Virus record (IMG/VR): IMGVR_UViG_3300013306_000001
Location: 26,096 to 90,095 of that record
Strand: one strand, 5' to 3'
DNA length: 64,000 nucleotides
Source: a virus
Under the pieces are notes generated by a model. That model ran no database searches. It worked only from the letters and a program-made list of their open reading frames with translations, and was not told where the DNA came from. Below are positions 23,949-32,869 of this stretch, one piece after another (position 1 is the stretch's first letter; each line of letters starts with the position of its first letter). A program made the position numbers and the translations under genes.

Positions 23949-25394
23949 ATGGCGGGTATTTCTGACCAAGGCTTTACAATTAAAAGAATGACAGAGATAC
24001 TTTCAGACTTACGAGCTGAAGCTACCTCTTTATTTCAAGATTTAGTGGAACCTGGTGATCAGGTCGATACATCTGATAGTTCAGCTTTAGGTAGATTGAT
24101 ATCCCTTGTTAGCCCAAGCTTAGCAGATTTATGGGAAGTAGCACAAGCTGATTATCAAGCATTTGATCCTAATTCTGCAACTGGTATTGCTCTAGATAAC
24201 CTTGTAGCTCTTGGTGGTATCACTAGACAGGAGCAGACATTTACAACAGCATCTATCCTAGTTTCTGGTGATAATGGTACATTGATCCCTATTGGTAATA
24301 CAGTCTCAAGTACTACAAGCGCTAATCAATTTAAGACTACTTCACCAATAGCATTATCACCTAGTTCGGCTAGTGGTATAACGTTATCCGTGATCGCTGT
24401 ACAAAACTCAAGCCTATATTCAATAAGCTATTCAAATACCACAACTACTAATACTGTTAACTTCACATCAGATGCTTCAGCAACACTTGCTGAAATCCTC
24501 ACAGGATTGCTTACTATAATTAACAGTGCACACCCAAGCTTGGATGCTTCAGTTGTTGGTAATAATTTAGTAATAGACAGGGATGATATTTTTCAAACCG
24601 TTTCATTTTCTGTTAGTGCTAACTTATCCTTCACCAAAATTAGGACAGTTAGTGAAGTTGTATCGGACACCCCTGGGATATCTGAACAAGAGGTTGGAAC
24701 TATCAATACTATTCTAACTCCTGTATTGGGGTGGGATAGCGTAACTAATCCTCTACCTGCAATATCGGGGCAAGAAAGAGAAACTGATGAGCAGCTTAGG
24801 CTTAGGTTTAGAAACGGTAAATTTGAAAAAGCTACCAATACAATTGATTCTATCTACTCCGCATTAATTAATCTAACCGGAGTTACAGAAGTAACTATTT
24901 ACGAGAATGATAATGGTACAGTAGACGCTAATGGCGTTCCTGGGCACAGCTTTTTGCCAATTGTAGTAGGTGGATTATCAACAGATATTGCTAACGCAAT
25001 TTGGCAAAACAAGCCTATAGGTATTCTAAGTTATGGCAACACTACCGTAACTATAAATGACAACCAAAGCCCCCCTTTTCCTCACGCAGTTAGCTTTTCT
25101 CGACCGACACCCATTGTAATTTACATTACAATGAATATCACGACAGATGGTAATTTCCCAGCTAACGGAGAGGATCAAATAAGGACAGCTTTAATTGATT
25201 ATTTCTCTCAGAATTTTGGTACCGGAGATGATGTAATTTATAGCAGGTTGTATACAGCTATTAACTCGGTGCCAGGACACTATGTTGAAAGTTTATCAGT
25301 TGGTACTTCACCCTCTCCAACCGGCACAACAAATATACCTATTGCTTTTGATTCTGTAGCAAGTCTGAGTTCTATAAATATAGTCATAACGTAA
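23949..25394 (+). CDS. baseplate J-like protein
   Basis: 481 residues. The family pattern is clear: ALGRLISLVSPSLADLWEVA, LDNLVALGGITRQ, then LPAISGQERETDEQLRLRFR and TNTIDSIYSALINLTGVTEV. It forms baseplate wedges with the gp25-like and DUF2612 proteins encoded on either side. Confidence 0.92.
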   Translation: MAGISDQGFTIKRMTEILSDLRAEATSLFQDLVEPGDQVDTSDSSALGRLISLVSPSLADLWEVAQADYQAFDPNSATGIALDNLVALGGITRQEQTFTTASILVSGDNGTLIPIGNTVSSTTSANQFKTTSPIALSPSSASGITLSVIAVQNSSLYSISYSNTTTTNTVNFTSDASATLAEILTGLLTIINSAHPSLDASVVGNNLVIDRDDIFQTVSFSVSANLSFTKIRTVSEVVSDTPGISEQEVGTINTILTPVLGWDSVTNPLPAISGQERETDEQLRLRFRNGKFEKATNTIDSIYSALINLTGVTEVTIYENDNGTVDANGVPGHSFLPIVVGGLSTDIANAIWQNKPIGILSYGNTTVTINDNQSPPFPHAVSFSRPTPIVIYITMNITTDGNFPANGEDQIRTALIDYFSQNFGTGDDVIYSRLYTAINSVPGHYVESLSVGTSPSPTGTTNIPIAFDSVASLSSINIVIT

Positions 25395-25405
25395 GGAGTA
25401 TAAAA

Positions 25406-26149
25406 ATGGCTGAAACAAACCCGTTTCAAATTGCTCCTTATTTAGAAGAAGCTAGATCAAGAGTTACTGAGCAATTTAAAGATAAAGAAATCTTCGATAA
25501 ATATCTACAACTACTTTTAAATGGAATGGTAGATATTCAGGAAGTATTTCGTCAGCTCATGCAATTAAGATCTGTTGACACAGCTACAGGTGCTCAATTA
25601 GATATTATTGGAAATATTGTAGGTCAGCCCAGAGAGCTTATTGATACAGATCTTCTTACATTCTTTGCTTTTCAGGGATATCCTGAAGCACAGTCCTATG
25701 GGGATCTTAGCAATCCATCTGTAGGGGGTTACTATTATGATATTAAAAACCCTTTAGCTGGTAATACATTACTTACAGATGAACAATATAGGTTGTTCAT
25801 TAAAGCGAAGATTATAAAAAATAATACATCCGCCACACCAAATCAAGTCATAGACTTCGTTAAATTTGTATTTGGTGTAGAGTTAAGTCTTGTGGTTGGA
25901 GAGGGTAACGCTGAATTTACCCTAATGTTAGGTAAGAATCTGTCCTCCTTTGAAAGAGTTCTTCTTACTTATATTTCTAATTCCTCTGGTTACCCCTCCA
26001 ATTTTATACCAAAACCTATCGGGGTGAAGATGAATTTTGGTCAATTTAATTCAGCCAATTATTTTGGTTTCCAAGGTGCACCTAATGCTAAAGGTTATGG
26101 TGATCTTAACAATCTTTCACTTGGCGGTATTTATGGTCAACTTCTTTAA
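25406..26149 (+). CDS. baseplate protein, DUF2612-like (tail protein I role)
   Basis: 247 residues. TGAQLDIIGNIVGQPRELID and DEQYRLFIKAKIIKNNTSAT are hallmarks of DUF2612. An internal repeat is visible: FFAFQGYPEAQSYGDL near residue 87 and YFGFQGAPNAKGYGDL near the C-terminus. It probably connects wedge and fibre. Confidence 0.85.
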   Translation: MAETNPFQIAPYLEEARSRVTEQFKDKEIFDKYLQLLLNGMVDIQEVFRQLMQLRSVDTATGAQLDIIGNIVGQPRELIDTDLLTFFAFQGYPEAQSYGDLSNPSVGGYYYDIKNPLAGNTLLTDEQYRLFIKAKIIKNNTSATPNQVIDFVKFVFGVELSLVVGEGNAEFTLMLGKNLSSFERVLLTYISNSSGYPSNFIPKPIGVKMNFGQFNSANYFGFQGAPNAKGYGDLNNLSLGGIYGQLL

Positions 26150-26163
26150 AGGAAATAATTAAG

Positions 26164-27408
26164 ATGGTAGCTGAAGTTACTAAGCCGGACTTTTCATATG
26201 TCTGGTCCTCTGGTGGTGCAAATGTGCTACCAAGTGCTGTAAAGATTCAAACTGGGTGGGTAGCAGAAGTACCCCCTTTCCAGTGGGAAAATGCCATTCA
26301 GAATAGGCAAGATAATGCTATTGTACATTTATTTCAAAAAGGTATTAGTGAGTGGGATGCTACCTCTAATTATTATTTTACAACAAGTGGTACTAGATCG
26401 TATGTCCAAGGTTCTGATGGTTTAATATATGTTGCTGTCCAAGACAGCGTTGGACAGAACCCTACAACCGACCTATCCGATACTTATTGGAAAGTCGCAT
26501 GGGCGGCGGCTGACAGCGGATATTTAACCCAGACAACAGCTGATGCTAGATATCTACAAAGATCTAGCAATCTATCTGATTTAACTAATACCGCAACAGC
26601 AAGAACAAATCTTTCTGTATACTCAAAAGTTGAAACTGATGCTTTACTTCCTACGGGATATTTTTACGGCTTTGCTTTAAGTAATAATGTAACCTCGCCT
26701 AATACAACTTTGGACGTTGGTGCAGGCCAAGCTAAAACTTCTGATAATCTATTCTCAGTATCATTGTTATCGAGTTTGACTGGGGTTATCCAGTCGAGCG
26801 GCTCATGGGTGGCAGGTAACAATCAAAATAAACTTGATACAGGGGTGCGTGGGAATAACACCACCTACCACGTATTTGTTATTAGAAAAACGAGCGATGG
26901 TTCTGGAGATATCCTGTTCAGCCTGTCGGCCACTTCACCAACAATGCCAACTGGTTACTCAGGCTCTCGTTGGATTCATGCTATCAGGACAGACTCTTCT
27001 GGCAACATTATTGGATTCCTGAGCCGGGGTGATAGAATGTATTACAAATCGCCAATCCGAGATATTAATCTGTCGGGCCAGACCCCTGGCAGTGTAAGCA
27101 CTTTCAGTATCAGTACCCCTTCTGGGATTGTAGTAGAGGCATCCCTCTATGCTGAAATTGGTGGGGATAATACTGCTATGTATGTCTCTAGCCCCGATGC
27201 TACAGATCTTACTCCTATAGGGTTTGGCTCTACATATGTAGGTGGTTTATCACTAAGTGCTGGTGGCGGGTCATCTTTAGAGTACACCGGGCAACAACTT
27301 AACGTTCTAACAAATACTAGTAATCAGGTACGTACTAGGTACACAGGTCAAAATGCTGTTGCAAATGAGATTCGTATTGTAGTTAATGGGTGGAGGGTAT
27401 TTCGATGA
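26164..27408 (+). CDS. tail fibre protein
   Basis: 414 residues. The N-terminal 60 residues (KPDFSYVWSSGGANVLPS, QTGWVAEVPPFQWENAIQNR) form the attachment domain common to fibres on DUF2612-type baseplates. The middle has the LTQTTADARYLQRSSNLSDL trimeric fibre motif, and a variable beta-rich C-terminal part would bind the receptor. Two small genes follow in overlap. Confidence 0.88.
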   Translation: MVAEVTKPDFSYVWSSGGANVLPSAVKIQTGWVAEVPPFQWENAIQNRQDNAIVHLFQKGISEWDATSNYYFTTSGTRSYVQGSDGLIYVAVQDSVGQNPTTDLSDTYWKVAWAAADSGYLTQTTADARYLQRSSNLSDLTNTATARTNLSVYSKVETDALLPTGYFYGFALSNNVTSPNTTLDVGAGQAKTSDNLFSVSLLSSLTGVIQSSGSWVAGNNQNKLDTGVRGNNTTYHVFVIRKTSDGSGDILFSLSATSPTMPTGYSGSRWIHAIRTDSSGNIIGFLSRGDRMYYKSPIRDINLSGQTPGSVSTFSISTPSGIVVEASLYAEIGGDNTAMYVSSPDATDLTPIGFGSTYVGGLSLSAGGGSSLEYTGQQLNVLTNTSNQVRTRYTGQNAVANEIRIVVNGWRVFR

Positions 27409-27548
27409 TGCATGTTATGCGCAATGACGAAGGCGATATAGTTGGTGTTTTTGTTTTAAGGCAAGAGGGGTTTGCAGAAGAACAGGTTGATGATGAAGAT
27501 CCAGAGCTTATTGATTTTTTGACTCCCATAAATGAGGGAATCAACTAG
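27405..27548 (+). CDS. small fibre-associated protein
   Basis: 47 residues (MMHVMRNDEGDIVGVFVLRQ start), overlapping both neighbours: its ATG lies in the fibre stop region and its TAG shares a base with the next GTG. The acidic C-terminus with DPELIDFL resembles tails of fibre assembly chaperones. It is probably translated with the fibre gene. Confidence 0.6.
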   Translation: MMHVMRNDEGDIVGVFVLRQEGFAEEQVDDEDPELIDFLTPINEGIN

Positions 27549-28423
27549 TGAGTATTATTGCTAGGTATTTTAATGGTACAAACGTGTCAGATGTGTCACA
27601 ACCCACCGGAACCTTCCCCGCAATGTCCAATCTAAACGTACCTTTCGGCCAACCGGGTATATACAATTTGGACGGGCATAACGTTGACTGTACATCGCCA
27701 GGCTTGTATAGGTTTAAATGTCCCTCTCGGCCTTACTGGATTAACAGGTTTATTGGTAAGAGTTTAAATGGTACAACTGACTTATATGCCTTAATGAGTG
27801 CAATAAGTTGGAACCAAGTGTATGGTTCTGCCCATGAATTATCTCCAGATCCAGTTAACATGACTGATACACAGTGCCAAACTATTAGTAATTCGGGGCA
27901 TTATGGCAAATGGAGATTTCGTTGTGGTTATGTTGTACGGTTTCTTCTATGGCTTCTACCACAATATGGGGTAATTTGTCGTAGAGTTCAGTTTAACACC
28001 GGAGAGGCATTTAATGGGTACAGCGACGGGCACGTTGCTATTGAAACTTATACAAGTGGTAGGTGGGTTTTGTGGGACATGAGCAATGGCTTATATTTCA
28101 CCAACGATTATGGTGAGCATTTAAGTACAAAGGCAGTCATGGAGATGTTTCGTTTAAGGGTTCCACCTGGTGTAGTTAGAATGGATGCCACAGACAAATG
28201 GTCCAGTGACGCCCCAGCTTATTTTGATATGAGCGTGTGGCGTGATGCAGAAGTGCTAACTCCTGATGAACTTATTGCGTGGCATAAGCGAGTCATGCAG
28301 ATTCCTGAAATTTCAAATGTTGCATGGCTCCCCCCCGGAACCGAAAGTAAAGCTACTTGGCTAGCAAGTCGTGGGGTTCAGGTGGTATCTGAGGCAACTT
28401 TCAATGCTCAATTCTATCCATAA
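27548..28423 (+). CDS. transglutaminase-like cysteine protein of the tail/lysis region
   Basis: 291 residues from GTG 27548. Spacing and surroundings suggest a transglutaminase-fold Cys-His-Asp triad: Cys126 in FRCGYVVRFLLWLLPQYG, His162 in SDGHVAIETY, Asp177 in VLWDMSNG. Such folds act as peptidases, amidases or crosslinkers. Downstream of the fibre it could be a receptor-modifying or cell-wall-active tail protein. No close family is recognised; the catalytic assignment is inference. Confidence 0.6.
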   Translation: MSIIARYFNGTNVSDVSQPTGTFPAMSNLNVPFGQPGIYNLDGHNVDCTSPGLYRFKCPSRPYWINRFIGKSLNGTTDLYALMSAISWNQVYGSAHELSPDPVNMTDTQCQTISNSGHYGKWRFRCGYVVRFLLWLLPQYGVICRRVQFNTGEAFNGYSDGHVAIETYTSGRWVLWDMSNGLYFTNDYGEHLSTKAVMEMFRLRVPPGVVRMDATDKWSSDAPAYFDMSVWRDAEVLTPDELIAWHKRVMQIPEISNVAWLPPGTESKATWLASRGVQVVSEATFNAQFYP

Positions 28424-28499
28424 CTTGTAGAAATTTAGGCAGCATAGGATGTGCATAAGATAAGAGAGTTTTTAAATCTATTTTTAGAATTTTACTAAT

Positions 28500-28574
28500 A
28501 TGACAAACTATTCAGAAGCTGGAAAGCTCTTGGGTGTAGAGGAGGCAGCCGTAAAGGCTGTCGCTTCTTTTTAG
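28500..28574 (+). pseudogene. possible N-terminal remnant of an N-acetylmuramidase
   Basis: A 24-codon frame whose residues SEAGKLLGVEEAAVKAVASF resemble the N-terminal helix of N-acetylmuramidase endolysins (LGV..AA.KAVA). It stops at TAG exactly where the terminator U tract lies. There is no clear ribosome site. It could be a coincidence of the terminator sequence. Confidence 0.35.
28544..28572 (+). terminator. intrinsic terminator before the lysis genes
   Basis: GGCAGCC-GTAAA-GGCTGTC (7 bp, one G.U) is followed by CTTCTTTTT. It separates tail genes from lysis genes. Confidence 0.8.
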
Positions 28575-28587
28575 TAAAGAGGTTTAT

Positions 28588-29016
28588 ATGAACATCAGTC
28601 AAAAAGGTATTAGTCTTATTAAGAGTTTTGAGGGATTATCTCTTAAAGCTTACAAAGACTCTGTTGGTGTAACCACAATTGGGTATGGCTCAACTGGCCC
28701 AGATGTTTCAATGGGACAAACCATCACAGAAGCTCAAGCGGAATCTTTGTTGAAGAGTGACCTTTCAAGGTTTGAGAAAGGGGTCAGTGATCTAGTTACT
28801 GCTCCACTTAATCAAAACCAATTTGATGCTTTAGTTAGCTTTAGCTTCAACCTTGGCTTAGGTAATCTCAAATCCTCGACTCTACTGCGAAAACTGAACT
28901 CTCTGGATTATTCAGGTGCAGCTAGGGAGTTTGAAAGATGGAACAAAGCTGGCGGTAAAGTTCTTGCTGGACTAACTCGTAGACGCATTGCAGAGAGAGA
29001 TTTGTTTCTTTCATAG
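28588..29016 (+). CDS. endolysin, T4-type lysozyme (GH24)
   Basis: 142 residues. The catalytic triad Glu15 (KSFEGL), Asp24 (YKDSVG) and Thr30 (TTIGYG) is complete, with NQNQFDALVSFSFNLG and GLTRRRIAERDLF further on. It cleaves peptidoglycan glycan strands. It has no signal peptide, so it needs a holin for release; the next genes supply membrane proteins. Confidence 0.95.
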   Translation: MNISQKGISLIKSFEGLSLKAYKDSVGVTTIGYGSTGPDVSMGQTITEAQAESLLKSDLSRFEKGVSDLVTAPLNQNQFDALVSFSFNLGLGNLKSSTLLRKLNSLDYSGAAREFERWNKAGGKVLAGLTRRRIAERDLFLS

Positions 29017-29025
29017 GCATACATA

Positions 29026-29364
29026 ATGACAGACGTAAAGAATGAAACAGTTCCACTAACAGTAGATACACAAACAGAAGCTACGATCACTTCTACAGTA
29101 TCCTCAACCCCTAAGAAACTGGAGATAGTAAGTAACTGGCGTAAGGTTTTACTTACTTGGAGCTTTTGGCTTCATATGGGCTCTGTGATCTTAACCTTCG
29201 TTGATCAACTCTTGCCGTTTTTGGGTCTATTAGAACCAACGATGACAACTCAAACCTACGCCTTACTAATGTTCACGTTCAACGGACTAGGCTTGTTTGC
29301 AAGGTTTATCAAGCAACGTAAGTTGTGGGAATACAAACCAGAGGATAAGGACAATGTTCAGTAA
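29026..29364 (+). CDS. putative holin
   Basis: 112 residues. A charged N-terminal tail of about 45 residues is followed by hydrophobic segments (about 47-68 and 78-97) and a basic, charged C-terminus. It is located between endolysin and spanins and overlaps the spanin start, as holins often are. The family looks DUF7940-like; function is inferred from context. Confidence 0.65.
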   Translation: MTDVKNETVPLTVDTQTEATITSTVSSTPKKLEIVSNWRKVLLTWSFWLHMGSVILTFVDQLLPFLGLLEPTMTTQTYALLMFTFNGLGLFARFIKQRKLWEYKPEDKDNVQ

Positions 29365-29839
29365 CCTATTCTCTGGTGCTACTCTGTATATCATACTAGC
29401 TCTGTTGGCTTCGACAGCAGGATTTGGCTACCTTTCTTATAGTTTGAGCAACGATAAGGCTGTAGCAGTAGCTCAGCTTAAAGATGCTAATAAAGCGATT
29501 CTAGGCTATCAAAAGGCCGCTGAATTAAAGGATTCTTCTTGTAAATTAGACGACCAAGCAGTTGTTGAATCTTTAACAGAAAGAAAAGAAGTTAGGAATA
29601 AGATTGATAATTTAGTTGTTAAAATAAATAAACTCAAGACAGGAGTTGCAATAGCACCTTCCAATATAGAGACAAATAAAAATGCGAAAACTACTACAAT
29701 TTATGGCTCTGAGTTGCTTTCTCTTGATTTGCGTCTCTTGCTCGACTCAGCCTATTGCATTGCAAGCCCCGAAGACAGTATATGTGGGACCACCGGACAG
29801 CCTTCTAGTGTACCCTTGCAAAGCAAGCCCATCAGGTGA
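29354..29839 (+). CDS. inner-membrane spanin (Rz-like)
   Basis: 161 residues from ATG 29354. One N-terminal transmembrane segment (about residues 8-28) is followed by a coiled-coil periplasmic region (KAVAVAQLKDANKAILGYQK through VVKINKLKT). The outer-membrane partner is encoded in another frame inside its 3' half, the classical Rz/Rz1 layout. Confidence 0.82.
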   Translation: MFSNLFSGATLYIILALLASTAGFGYLSYSLSNDKAVAVAQLKDANKAILGYQKAAELKDSSCKLDDQAVVESLTERKEVRNKIDNLVVKINKLKTGVAIAPSNIETNKNAKTTTIYGSELLSLDLRLLLDSAYCIASPEDSICGTTGQPSSVPLQSKPIR

Positions 29840-29969
29840 AAGTGTAATGGATTTGGCTGTAGCATACAGCAAGAATACCGGCTGTATTGCTATGTGGCAA
29901 AAGCAAATGGACAAGATTAAACAGAACAAGAAAGCGCAGGAGGCTCTTTATAATGTCAAGCCCAAGTGA
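29682..29969 (+). CDS. outer-membrane spanin lipoprotein (Rz1-like)
   Basis: 95 residues. A lipoprotein signal with lipobox LICVSC (Cys20) follows MRKLLQFMALSCFL. It starts inside the Rz-like gene in the +1 frame and extends 130 bases beyond it. Together the pair fuses inner and outer membranes at lysis, which indicates a Gram-negative host. Confidence 0.85.
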   Translation: MRKLLQFMALSCFLLICVSCSTQPIALQAPKTVYVGPPDSLLVYPCKASPSGESVMDLAVAYSKNTGCIAMWQKQMDKIKQNKKAQEALYNVKPK

Positions 29970-30270
29970 TGCTAATACAAGGATGAACAACCTGATTGAG
30001 CGTGCATGTATTGCTCTGTTAGGTATTTGTGTCTCAGTGATGTTCATTAGCTATCAAAGTGTGACCAAGGACGTTAAGGACGCTAATGATAAGATCATCC
30101 TCTTGCAAATGGATAAGGTTGGAAAGTCTGACATGCGTGAATTTGAGGTTAGAACTAACTCTCGTATGGATGCGGGCTTTTCAAGTTTAGCACAGAGAGT
30201 TGATAGTAATCAGCAGGATATTCTCAGACAATTCCAGTTTTACTTTGATAAGGCTAAGAGTGGTCGATAG
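29953..30270 (+). CDS. membrane protein with coiled-coil tail
   Basis: 105 residues from ATG 29953 behind AGGAGG. One transmembrane helix (IERACIALLGICVSVMFISY) is followed by an extended charged helix. It lies in the lysis cassette and could be an antiholin or second holin. Not recognised. Confidence 0.6.
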   Translation: MSSPSDANTRMNNLIERACIALLGICVSVMFISYQSVTKDVKDANDKIILLQMDKVGKSDMREFEVRTNSRMDAGFSSLAQRVDSNQQDILRQFQFYFDKAKSGR

Positions 30271-30281
30271 GGAGATTGCAC

Positions 30282-30635
30282 ATGGTCTGGGTGATTATAG
30301 AAAGATTTGTTCATCTCATGACCTTAGTTCTTTTGATATTGATGATTAGTATCATCTTCAATAATAATAAAACTGGGGATGAAAGGAATACTTTTAGCTT
30401 AAAACTAGAAGAGTTCAGGCAGGAAAGTAAGAAGGTTACGGCAAGTAATGTAACTTATATTGAAGGTAGGATTAATACTCTAGCTGAGATTCAAGATAGT
30501 TATCAGGTAAGTACAAGTAATAAAATGTATATCCTTGAGAAGCGTATGGATAAACTTGAACAGCAGAATAAGTTAGCACCTAAGATCATCAACAATAATA
30601 ACTCTAATGCAGTGATAAACACCATGCTGCCTTGA
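30282..30635 (+). CDS. membrane protein with coiled-coil tail
   Basis: 117 residues from ATG 30282. A hydrophobic N-terminal helix (HLMTLVLLILMISIIF) is followed by a charged coiled-coil region; same architecture as its neighbour, so the two may interact. Last gene of the rightward late block. Confidence 0.6.
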   Translation: MVWVIIERFVHLMTLVLLILMISIIFNNNKTGDERNTFSLKLEEFRQESKKVTASNVTYIEGRINTLAEIQDSYQVSTSNKMYILEKRMDKLEQQNKLAPKIINNNNSNAVINTMLP

Positions 30636-30705
30636 GAGAAAGAATAAAAATAAGTACTGCCCTAGCAGACATTTGAGGTTACGCCATTAACCCTATCTTA
30701 GATAA

Positions 30706-30748
30706 TTAAAAAGCTCCCTATCCAATCACGGAAGGGAGCTTTCTTTTT
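30706..30748. terminator. bidirectional terminator
   Basis: AAGCTCCCT (30711-30719) pairs with AGGGAGCTT (30733-30741). TTCTTTTT follows on the plus strand and TTTTTAATT on the minus strand, so it ends both the late rightward and the leftward replication transcripts, which converge here. Confidence 0.9.
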
Positions 30749-30757
30749 GCCTAAATT

Positions 30758-30961
30758 TTACCAACTACTGTAGTTAGTTACATCTTTATTGATAAACAGT
30801 TCTTCACAAACAAATGAAGTCTTTGTACCAAGACCAGTAGGAACTACTTTAAAATAGAATTCATACTCTTTTTCATTTAGTTCCTCAAGAGCTTTAATTT
30901 TCTTCCTAAGTTCGTCTACATTCTTATTTTCTACAATGTCCAAGCTTAGCCAGATATTCAT
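30758..30961 (-). CDS. hypothetical protein
   Basis: 67 residues with a helical charged middle (ENKNVDELRKKIKALEELNE). Strong ribosome site GGAGGAA. Last gene of the leftward block. Not recognised. Confidence 0.65.
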   Translation of the reverse strand: MNIWLSLDIVENKNVDELRKKIKALEELNEKEYEFYFKVVPTGLGTKTSFVCEELFINKDVTNYSSW

Positions 30962-30962
30962 A

Positions 30963-31172
30963 TCATTCCTCCAAATTAGTCGTCTTAACGCTACTCTCGA
31001 AAGACTTTTCCAAATCCTTCAGACTCTTATTAATCACTTGTTGCTTCTGTTCAACTACACTCACACCATCTTCAATCTGAGACTTCTTCCAGTCAAGCCA
31101 GAGATAGCCGCCTAGTAGCACTGTGGCTAAGAGGAAGAGTGTAGCAGCAATGTCGATCAATGGTCCTTTCAT
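30963..31172 (-). CDS. small single-pass membrane protein
   Basis: 69 residues. The hydrophobic segment IAATLFLLATVLLGGYLWL (about 8-26) is followed by a charged coiled-coil region (VEQKQQVINKSLKDLEKSF). One base separates it from the next gene downstream. Function unknown. Confidence 0.65.
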   Translation of the reverse strand: MKGPLIDIAATLFLLATVLLGGYLWLDWKKSQIEDGVSVVEQKQQVINKSLKDLEKSFESSVKTTNLEE

Positions 31173-31182
31173 ATTATTCTCC

Positions 31183-31494
31183 TTATGGATAACGAATGAT
31201 CTTAACTTTCTTCGATTTCTCTACAAGCTTTTGACGAAGTTTTTCTTGTTTATTATCTTCTTCAATTTTTAGAACAATGTCAATAATTTTCTTAGCCCTC
31301 TCTAGAGAGCCGTATGGTCCAAATTCTTTTGCAAAAGCTTCTTTGCTCATGCTGCTTGTGTAACCCATCCAATCAAGTTTAAGTCTTGCTGGATACCAAG
31401 ACAAGGAGTCCTGCCATACGTGGACCTCTGCCAGATATTCTGTAACATCAACACCATCGTAGGTTTTGGTTGTCTGTTTAATGCGTGTTCTCAT
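31183..31494 (-). CDS. hypothetical protein
   Basis: 103 residues from ATG 31494 behind GAGGAAAG; the longer frame that overlaps the endonuclease gene upstream is rejected. It has a beta N-terminus (KTYDGVDVTEYLAEVHVW) and a basic helical C-terminus. Not recognised. Confidence 0.65.
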   Translation of the reverse strand: MRTRIKQTTKTYDGVDVTEYLAEVHVWQDSLSWYPARLKLDWMGYTSSMSKEAFAKEFGPYGSLERAKKIIDIVLKIEEDNKQEKLRQKLVEKSKKVKIIRYP

Positions 31495-31516
31495 AATTCT
31501 TTCCTCAAGTCCACAA

Positions 31517-32193
31517 TTAGTTTCCGAAATTTTCACCATAGTAGTGAAGTTCTGCTTGTTTCCTGATGGCAACAGCTTCGTCGTAATCTTTATATGCACC
31601 TAAACATAATCTCTTACCATTGGTGCTTATCCTTACCCTCCAGTTACTATTTGCAGCTTCCCAAGAGACCCCTGTTGTACCAGAAGTATTGGTTATGGGG
31701 GTGTTCTTGTTGATAGCTTGTAAATAGGTATCCACCCAACGGCAATTTTCTTTTGTATAGTTGCCGTTTGGATCAATCCTGTCCAGTGTAAGATTATCAG
31801 AGTATCCTTTGCTCATGTCCTCCCAAAACCCTTCAAAATTTTCCCACGCAGGATCGTATGAAACACCTCTCCCTCCATAACTTAGGTACGAATCATTTTT
31901 CTGGTTGTTACATCTAGCCTTCATCCCACTCCACGTTTGGTATTGCCGTGTTCCATGAAAACCATGTGTTGTGTTATTCTTACCGACCCTAACACTTGAC
32001 TCTCTAAGAAGACAACCGCACGATTTTACATTTCCTTTTATAATTTGCCTTGTAAGTAACACAACGCTATTACCACAATCACAAAGACAATTCCAATAAT
32101 CTGCTTGATAATGACTTTTATCCGATAAGGTCAAAGCAGTTAATCTATTAAATTTTGATTTTGAATATCTAACCCTTTATATTTTGCACTCAT
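31517..32193 (-). pseudogene. HNH-AP2 homing endonuclease with a -1 frameshift
   Basis: The protein has a zinc-like YWNCLCDCG/KSCGCLL module, the core GGRGVSYDPAWENFEGFWED and LDRIDPNGNYTKENCRWVD, and a C-terminal AP2 domain (GTTGVSWEAANSNWRVRI). The start with a ribosome site (ATG 32193, GGAG) encodes MSAKYKGLDIQNQ and then meets a stop; the remaining frame, from NRLTALTLSDK on, is -1. At the junction lies AAATTTA (32149-32155 on the minus strand), in frame as A AAT TTA, a classical slippery heptamer. It is either a recent one-base loss or programmed frameshifting. Confidence 0.7.
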
Positions 32194-32194
32194 A

Positions 32195-32794
32195 TTAACT
32201 CCACAAACTCCTATGAATTTTAATCAACCGAATAAGCATTTCTTCTTCTTGTTTAAGATAGTCTTCTTTGTTCTCAAAGTCAACATTTTTTCTGTCTTTA
32301 TTGGCTTTCCACCAATTATAAATCTCGTTCTGTTCAATTGCTGCAAGAGCTTGTGGTGTGAGAGTGCCATATTTAGGACTGTCAGACTCAACTCCCCAAT
32401 CCTCATCATAGGTGAGCTTCATTTCCCACTGATGTGTCTCAAGACCTTTCTCTTGCTCGATAAACTTTTCAAGCTCATAGAACAAGCAGACAGGGATACG
32501 ATACACAAGGTCGTACCATTCACCTTTCTTCAAACCACCATCAAGGACGTGAGAGTTACCTTTAGAGTTCTTCAGATAAATCTTGACAGAATAGATCAAG
32601 TCTGAAGGGAACAGGATAATGTCTTGAAGTTTGTCAATGACGTGTTCAAGCTTAGGTGTCTTGTCTACACCAGTTGAAATACGTTCTGTAAGCATATCAA
32701 AAGTAAGCGGTTTCTTAGAATCCTCTGAAAGCATCCAAGAGAATACTTTTGAGTCAGACCAGTAAGACTTTCGGTATTGTTTATAGAATTTCAT
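32195..32794 (-). CDS. hypothetical protein
   Basis: 199 residues from ATG 32794 (GGAGAAATAAA spacer). Aromatic and charged, with mixed helices; no known motif. It follows a terminator hairpin, which suggests that its transcription comes partly from read-through or a local promoter. Function unknown. Confidence 0.65.
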   Translation of the reverse strand: MKFYKQYRKSYWSDSKVFSWMLSEDSKKPLTFDMLTERISTGVDKTPKLEHVIDKLQDIILFPSDLIYSVKIYLKNSKGNSHVLDGGLKKGEWYDLVYRIPVCLFYELEKFIEQEKGLETHQWEMKLTYDEDWGVESDSPKYGTLTPQALAAIEQNEIYNWWKANKDRKNVDFENKEDYLKQEEEMLIRLIKIHRSLWS

Positions 32795-32810
32795 TTTATT
32801 TCTCCATAAA

Positions 32811-32844
32811 GAAAAAGGCTCACATCCCCGAAGAGACATGAGCC
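32811..32844 (-). terminator. intrinsic terminator, leftward
   Basis: On the minus strand GGCTCA (32844-32839) pairs with TGAGCC (32822-32817), extended by inner A-T/G-C pairs, and is followed by TTTTTC. It lies after the CWC protein gene. Confidence 0.75.
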
Positions 32845-32869
32845 AAGGATAGCACATCAGATTATTGTG

